The notes under the pieces: generated by a model
What the model saw: only the letters and a program-made list of their open reading frames with translations
The model's database searches: none
Told to the model about the DNA's origin: nothing
Program-made: the position numbers and the translations under genes
Origin: Bradyrhizobium yuanmingense
GTDB taxonomy: Bacteria; Pseudomonadota; Alphaproteobacteria; Rhizobiales; Xanthobacteraceae
Assembly: GCF_900094575.1 (NCBI RefSeq)
Contig: NZ_FMAE01000006.1
Span: 434,001-498,000 of the forward strand
Reading direction: 5' to 3'
Length of the DNA: 64,000 nucleotides
In this document: positions 60,609 to 64,000 of the stretch, piece by piece
Numbering within the stretch: the stretch's first letter is position 1
How the letters are laid out: each line of letters begins with the position of its first letter

Positions 60609-60625
60609 TCCGGGAGAGAGACACA

Positions 60626-61786
60626 ATGACTGCTGCCCTCCGTTTCGATCCGATCCGCCTGCCGGAGAAATGCGAGCAATTGCGCAAGGAAGTCCGCGCC
60701 TTTCTCGCCGAGGAGATCGCCGCCGGCACTTTCGATCCGCACAAGCCCAATCGCGAGGACACCGACGCGCCGGAATTTTCCCGCCGGGTCGGCGCCAAGG
60801 GCTGGCTCGGCATGACCTGGCCGAAAAAGTATGGCGGCCAGGAACGCTCCTTCCTCGAGCGTTACGTGGTGACCGAGGAGATGCGCGTCGCCAATGCGCC
60901 GACGCGGCGCTTCTTCGTCGCCGACCGCCAGAGCGGGCCGGTGCTTTTGAAATACGCGCCCGAGCACATCAAGATGGAGATCCTGCCGAGGATCTGCCGC
61001 GGCGAGATCTGCTTTGCCATCGGCATGAGCGAGCCGAACTCGGGCTCCGATTTGTTCGCGGCGAAGACGCGCGCGACCAAGACCGACGGCGGCTATCTCA
61101 TTAACGGCACCAAGATCTGGACCTCGTCGGCGCATATCGCCGACTACATGATCGCGATCTTCCGGACCTCGCCGCCGACCAAGGAGAACCGCCGCCACGG
61201 CCTGACCCAGTTCCTGGTCAAGATGAAGCAGCCGGGCATCAAGGTGAATCCGATCGGCCAGATCACTGGGCAATACGAGTTCAACGAGGTGGTCTTCACC
61301 GATCACTTCATTCCCGATGACCATGTGCTCGGCGAGGTCGACGGCGCCTGGAAACAGGCGACGAGCGAGCTCGCCTATGAACGCTCGGGCCCTGAGCGTT
61401 TCCTCGAGACCTATTACGTCCTCACCGAGCTGGTCCGCGCTGTCGGTCCCAATCCCGATACGCGCAGCGCCGAGGGCATCGGCCGCCTGGTCGCGCAGCT
61501 CCACACCATGCGGCGGATGTCGGTCTCGGTGGCCGGCATGCTCGAAGCCGGCAAGGAGCCGGTGGTCGAAGCGTCCATTGTCAAGGACATCGGCACGGTC
61601 TGGGAGCAGCAGCTGCCGAATCGCGTGCGCGATCTCGCCGCCTTCGTCGAGGAGACCGCGAGCAACCGCGAGACCTTGGAGCGGCAGCTCGACTTCGCGA
61701 TCAAGACCGCGCCGAAACTCACCATCCAGGGCGGCACCACCGAGGTGCTGCGCGGTATCATCGCCCGCGGATTGGGTTTGCGTTAA
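60626..61786 (+). CDS. acyl-CoA dehydrogenase, full-length partner
   Basis: A 386-residue acyl-CoA dehydrogenase: IGMSEPNSGSDLFAAKTRA (substrate/FAD region about 132-150), EVVFTDHFIP and a C-terminal IQGGTTEVLRGIIARGLGLR. The Glu in AYERSGPERFLET (about residue 252) may be the catalytic base. GGGAGAGAG eight bases before the ATG at 60626 supports the start. It follows the shorter dehydrogenase closely and precedes a crotonase gene by 17 bases, so one operon is likely. Confidence 0.89.
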   Translation: MTAALRFDPIRLPEKCEQLRKEVRAFLAEEIAAGTFDPHKPNREDTDAPEFSRRVGAKGWLGMTWPKKYGGQERSFLERYVVTEEMRVANAPTRRFFVADRQSGPVLLKYAPEHIKMEILPRICRGEICFAIGMSEPNSGSDLFAAKTRATKTDGGYLINGTKIWTSSAHIADYMIAIFRTSPPTKENRRHGLTQFLVKMKQPGIKVNPIGQITGQYEFNEVVFTDHFIPDDHVLGEVDGAWKQATSELAYERSGPERFLETYYVLTELVRAVGPNPDTRSAEGIGRLVAQLHTMRRMSVSVAGMLEAGKEPVVEASIVKDIGTVWEQQLPNRVRDLAAFVEETASNRETLERQLDFAIKTAPKLTIQGGTTEVLRGIIARGLGLR

Positions 61787-61803
61787 GTCAATCGAGGATC
61801 ATC

Positions 61804-62616
61804 ATGAGCACCTATCAAGATATCGGCGTCGAGAAGGTCGGGCATGTCGGCAGCATCGAGATCCGCCGTCCGCCGCTCAACTTCTTCGATATCTCGCTGA
61901 TCAACCAGATCGCGGACGCGCTCGACGAGTTCGACCGCGACATCGAGATCCGTGCCTCCGTGCTCTCCGCGCAGGGCAAGGCGTTCTGCGCCGGCGCCAA
62001 TTTCGGCGATCCGGCGCGGCAGGCCCAGGAGGCGCGCGAGGCCGAGAAAAAGGGCGATCCGGCCGACAGTCTCGGCCCGATCAACCATCTCTACATCCAG
62101 GCCGTGCGCATCTTCCGCGCCAAGAAGCCGATCGTTGCCGCCGTGCAGGGCGCGGCCATCGGTGGCGGTCTCGGGCTTGCAGTGTCGGCCGATTTCCGCG
62201 TCACCTGTCCCGAAGCGCGCTTCTCCGCAAACTTCACCAAGCTCGGCTTCCATCCCGGCTTCGGCCTGACCGTGACGCTGCCGGAGCTGATCGGCAAGAA
62301 CAACGCCGAGCTGATGTTCTATACCAGCCGCCGCGTCACGGGCGAGGAAGCCTACAAATGGGGCCTCGCCAACGAGCTGGTGCCGCAGGACCAGGTGAAG
62401 GTGGCCGCGATGAAGCTCGCCGGCGAGATCGCCGAATGCTCCCCGCTCGGCCTGCTCTCCACCCGCGCCACGATGCGCAATGGCCTCGCCGACCGCGTGA
62501 TGGCCGCGACCAATCACGAGCTCGCCGAGCAGACGCGGCTGCGCGCGACGGACGATTTCAAGGAAGGCGTGAAGGCCACGGAAGAGCGGCGGGTGGCGAA
62601 TTTCAAGGGAAGGTAG
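61804..62616 (+). CDS. enoyl-CoA hydratase/isomerase family protein (crotonase)
   Basis: A 270-residue crotonase with the oxyanion loops AFCAGANFGD (about 60) and QGAAIGGGLGLAVSADF (about 115). The segment ARFSANFTKLGFHPGFG lacks the first hydratase Glu (the usual QPEI reads ANFT), while an acid is present in NNAELMFYT, so it may be an isomerase or other crotonase rather than a standard hydratase. Third gene after the two acyl-CoA dehydrogenases. A family A repeat follows. Confidence 0.87.
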   Translation: MSTYQDIGVEKVGHVGSIEIRRPPLNFFDISLINQIADALDEFDRDIEIRASVLSAQGKAFCAGANFGDPARQAQEAREAEKKGDPADSLGPINHLYIQAVRIFRAKKPIVAAVQGAAIGGGLGLAVSADFRVTCPEARFSANFTKLGFHPGFGLTVTLPELIGKNNAELMFYTSRRVTGEEAYKWGLANELVPQDQVKVAAMKLAGEIAECSPLGLLSTRATMRNGLADRVMAATNHELAEQTRLRATDDFKEGVKATEERRVANFKGR

Positions 62617-62643
62617 TTTATTACAAAGCGATCGCTTCTTTCT

Positions 62644-62793
62644 TCCTTCTCCCCTTGTGGGAGAAGGTGGCGCGAAGCGCCGGATGAGGGGCTGCTTCAG
62701 CGCATTCAAACGCAAGTGATTCGCTCGCGGAGAGAGACCCCTCACCCGTCTCGCCGCTCGCGGCGAGCCACCCTCTCCCACAGGGGGAGAGGG
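62644..62793. repeat. intergenic inverted repeat, family A copy 5
   Basis: About 150 bases starting CCTTCTCCCCTTGTGGGAG and ending CCCTCTCCCACAGGGGGAG, nearly identical at its left end to the copy at 18063. It lies between convergent genes. Confidence 0.88.
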
Positions 62794-62802
62794 TTTGCCC
62801 GC

Positions 62803-63555
62803 TCAACTCACGCGGAACGTCACTCCGCCCAGCAGAAACTCGTTGCCCTCAACCGCGAGCCCTTTTGCCTTGGCGGTATGCAGCACCTGCGCCACGTCAG
62901 TCACCCGAAACTCCAGCGCACTCATGATCTCGCTGGCGCCCTTGACGAAGCGGAAGGTCGCGTTGGGTAGCTTCAGTTCGGCGCCTTCAGGCGCAATTCC
63001 GATGATCCTGCCCCAGTGCTCGGCCAGCCCTTGCGGATCCGGGCTCTGCATCTCCACCGCCGTCAGCGCCTCGGTCACATCCTTGCGAATGAATTTCTGC
63101 CAGTCCGGTCCCGCCGGAGGATACGGCCCGAGGATGTCGTCGCTGCCTTCGGTGTGATTGAACTCGATGAAGGCGGCGCGGCAGTCGCGGGGGTGGAGCT
63201 GGACGCCGTGATACGGCGCGTGGTCGATGACATTGGCGGTGCGCACGCCGAGCGCATTGGCGTTGCGGCCGCGCTCGTCCGGGTCGTCGCAGCAGAAGAT
63301 CGCCATGTAACCGCCGCGGCCGCCGGTCTTCTCGATGAAGCGACCGGCCGTGGTGCCGTCCTTGAACGGCGCGACCACCTCCAGCAGGATCGTGTCGACC
63401 GGGAGCAGCGCGTTCTCGAGGCCGTATTTGGCGACATTGCCGTCGCGATAGCAGACGGCGAGGCCCATGATCCGACCGATATCCGTGATGACGGGCTCGA
63501 GCTGCGGCGCGACCAGGCAGATCTGACGCAGCCGGATATAGGGCGCCATGGTCAT
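62803..63555 (-). CDS. VOC-family protein, two-module
   Basis: A 250-residue protein with two vicinal-oxygen-chelate modules (about 7-130 and 145-250). The first holds IRLRQICLVAPQLEPVITDI and the second DPQGLAEHWGRIIGI and IMSALEFRVTDVAQVLHTAKAKG. The early ligand positions are partly kept. The family includes extradiol dioxygenases and isomerases; with crotonases and dehydrogenases around, a role on an acyl or ring intermediate is possible. The start overlaps the upstream crotonase stop as ATGA; an ATG two codons later is also possible. Confidence 0.84.
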   Translation of the reverse strand: MTMAPYIRLRQICLVAPQLEPVITDIGRIMGLAVCYRDGNVAKYGLENALLPVDTILLEVVAPFKDGTTAGRFIEKTGGRGGYMAIFCCDDPDERGRNANALGVRTANVIDHAPYHGVQLHPRDCRAAFIEFNHTEGSDDILGPYPPAGPDWQKFIRKDVTEALTAVEMQSPDPQGLAEHWGRIIGIAPEGAELKLPNATFRFVKGASEIMSALEFRVTDVAQVLHTAKAKGLAVEGNEFLLGGVTFRVS

Positions 63556-64000
63556 GCGCCCCTAAAGGTCGGCTTGCGCTTCTCGACGAAGGCCTTGGCC
63601 GCCTCCTTGTGATCCTCGGTGTCGCCGCAACGGGTGTGATGGATCGCCTCGCCGTCGAAGCAATCCTCCAGCGCCAGGTGCTCGGCGTTGTTGATGTTGC
63701 GCTTGATGAAGCCGAGCGCGATCGACGGCCCTTGCGCCAGCGACAGCGCGAGCTCGTGCGCGGCCGCGTCGATCTCGGCGTCGGGCACGACCTTCGTCAC
63801 CATGCCGATCGCATGTGCCTCCTTCGCGGTGAGCACCGGCGACATCAGATAGAGCTCGCGCGCCCGCGCACTGCCGAGCAGCTGGGTCAGGAAATAGGTG
63901 CCGCCGTAATCACCGGAGAACCCGACTTTGGCGAAGGCGGTGGTGATCTTGCAGGATTCGGAGGCGATGCGCAGGTCGCAGGACAGCGCCATGGACAGGC
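63552..64000 (-). CDS. enoyl-CoA hydratase/isomerase, partial (N-terminus off window)
   Basis: The C-terminal 149 or so residues of a crotonase; the reading frame is open to the window edge. Visible are SMALSCDLRIASESCKITTAF, GFSGDYGGTYFLTQLLG (with GDYGG in the active-site loop), an acid in ARELYLMS and a normal C-terminal helix. The first hydratase Glu position reads TTAF, so classic hydration is doubtful. Its stop overlaps the VOC gene start by four bases. Confidence 0.88.
   Translation of the reverse strand, partial: LSMALSCDLRIASESCKITTAFAKVGFSGDYGGTYFLTQLLGSARARELYLMSPVLTAKEAHAIGMVTKVVPDAEIDAAAHELALSLAQGPSIALGFIKRNINNAEHLALEDCFDGEAIHHTRCGDTEDHKEAAKAFVEKRKPTFRGA

Overview
The window is 64 kb of high-GC, gene-dense chromosome. 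The gene families and the many GC-rich palindromic intergenic repeats fit an alphaproteobacterium of the Bradyrhizobium/Rhodopseudomonas type. This assignment is inferred from style and families, not from a marker gene. About 66 protein genes and one tRNA gene (Arg, anticodon CCT) can be supported. No prophage, insertion sequence, CRISPR array or rRNA was seen. The last gene runs off the right edge.

Layout. 0.2-5 kb: housekeeping and signalling genes (MscS channel, methionine aminopeptidase, GAF-adenylate cyclase, RadC-like protein). 5-11.4 kb: a leftward operon (substrate-binding protein, ATPase, permease, 2-hydroxyacid dehydrogenase, double-domain AprI/Inh inhibitor-like protein), divergent from a creatininase-family amidohydrolase. 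11.5-25 kb: envelope and redox genes, including an Omp25-OprB double-barrel porin behind a 17-bp palindrome, a chemoreceptor, a CorC/HlyC-type membrane protein, a PilZ protein, a membrane-anchored glutamate-synthase-like protein, a ferredoxin-NADP reductase, an ATP-grasp protein and two secreted proteins.

25-35 kb: a CoA-dependent salicylate-to-gentisate type catabolic cluster. It holds a flavin hydroxylase and an aryl-CoA ligase that overlap, a MarR regulator, a glutathione-dependent maleylpyruvate isomerase-like protein and gentisate 1,2-dioxygenase. The two rightward promoters share an identical AGTATACTGTCAAT element. Next comes a leftward operon of a flavin oxidoreductase plus a second SsuABC/TauABC-type transporter.

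35-48.7 kb: fatty or alicyclic acyl-CoA metabolism. A TetR gene and an acyl-CoA ligase face a five-gene operon (SCP-x-like thiolase, degenerate MaoC, catalytic MaoC, SDR, LCAD-type acyl-CoA dehydrogenase) that together could run one complete beta-oxidation cycle. A TetR/SDR pair sits beside it on paired direct repeats, followed by an AraC regulator divergent from an esterase-like hydrolase. 48.8-55 kb: a metallohydrolase, a GYF-domain membrane protein, the tRNA, and a leftward operon of acyl-CoA ligase, RraA-like aldolase, cupin and Bug-type binding protein. 55-64 kb: small envelope proteins, a PanE-like reductase, and a second acyl-CoA block (SDR, two unequal acyl-CoA dehydrogenases that may pair, crotonases, VOC protein).

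The common theme is uptake and CoA-linked breakdown of aromatic and other organic acids, each unit with its own local regulator.
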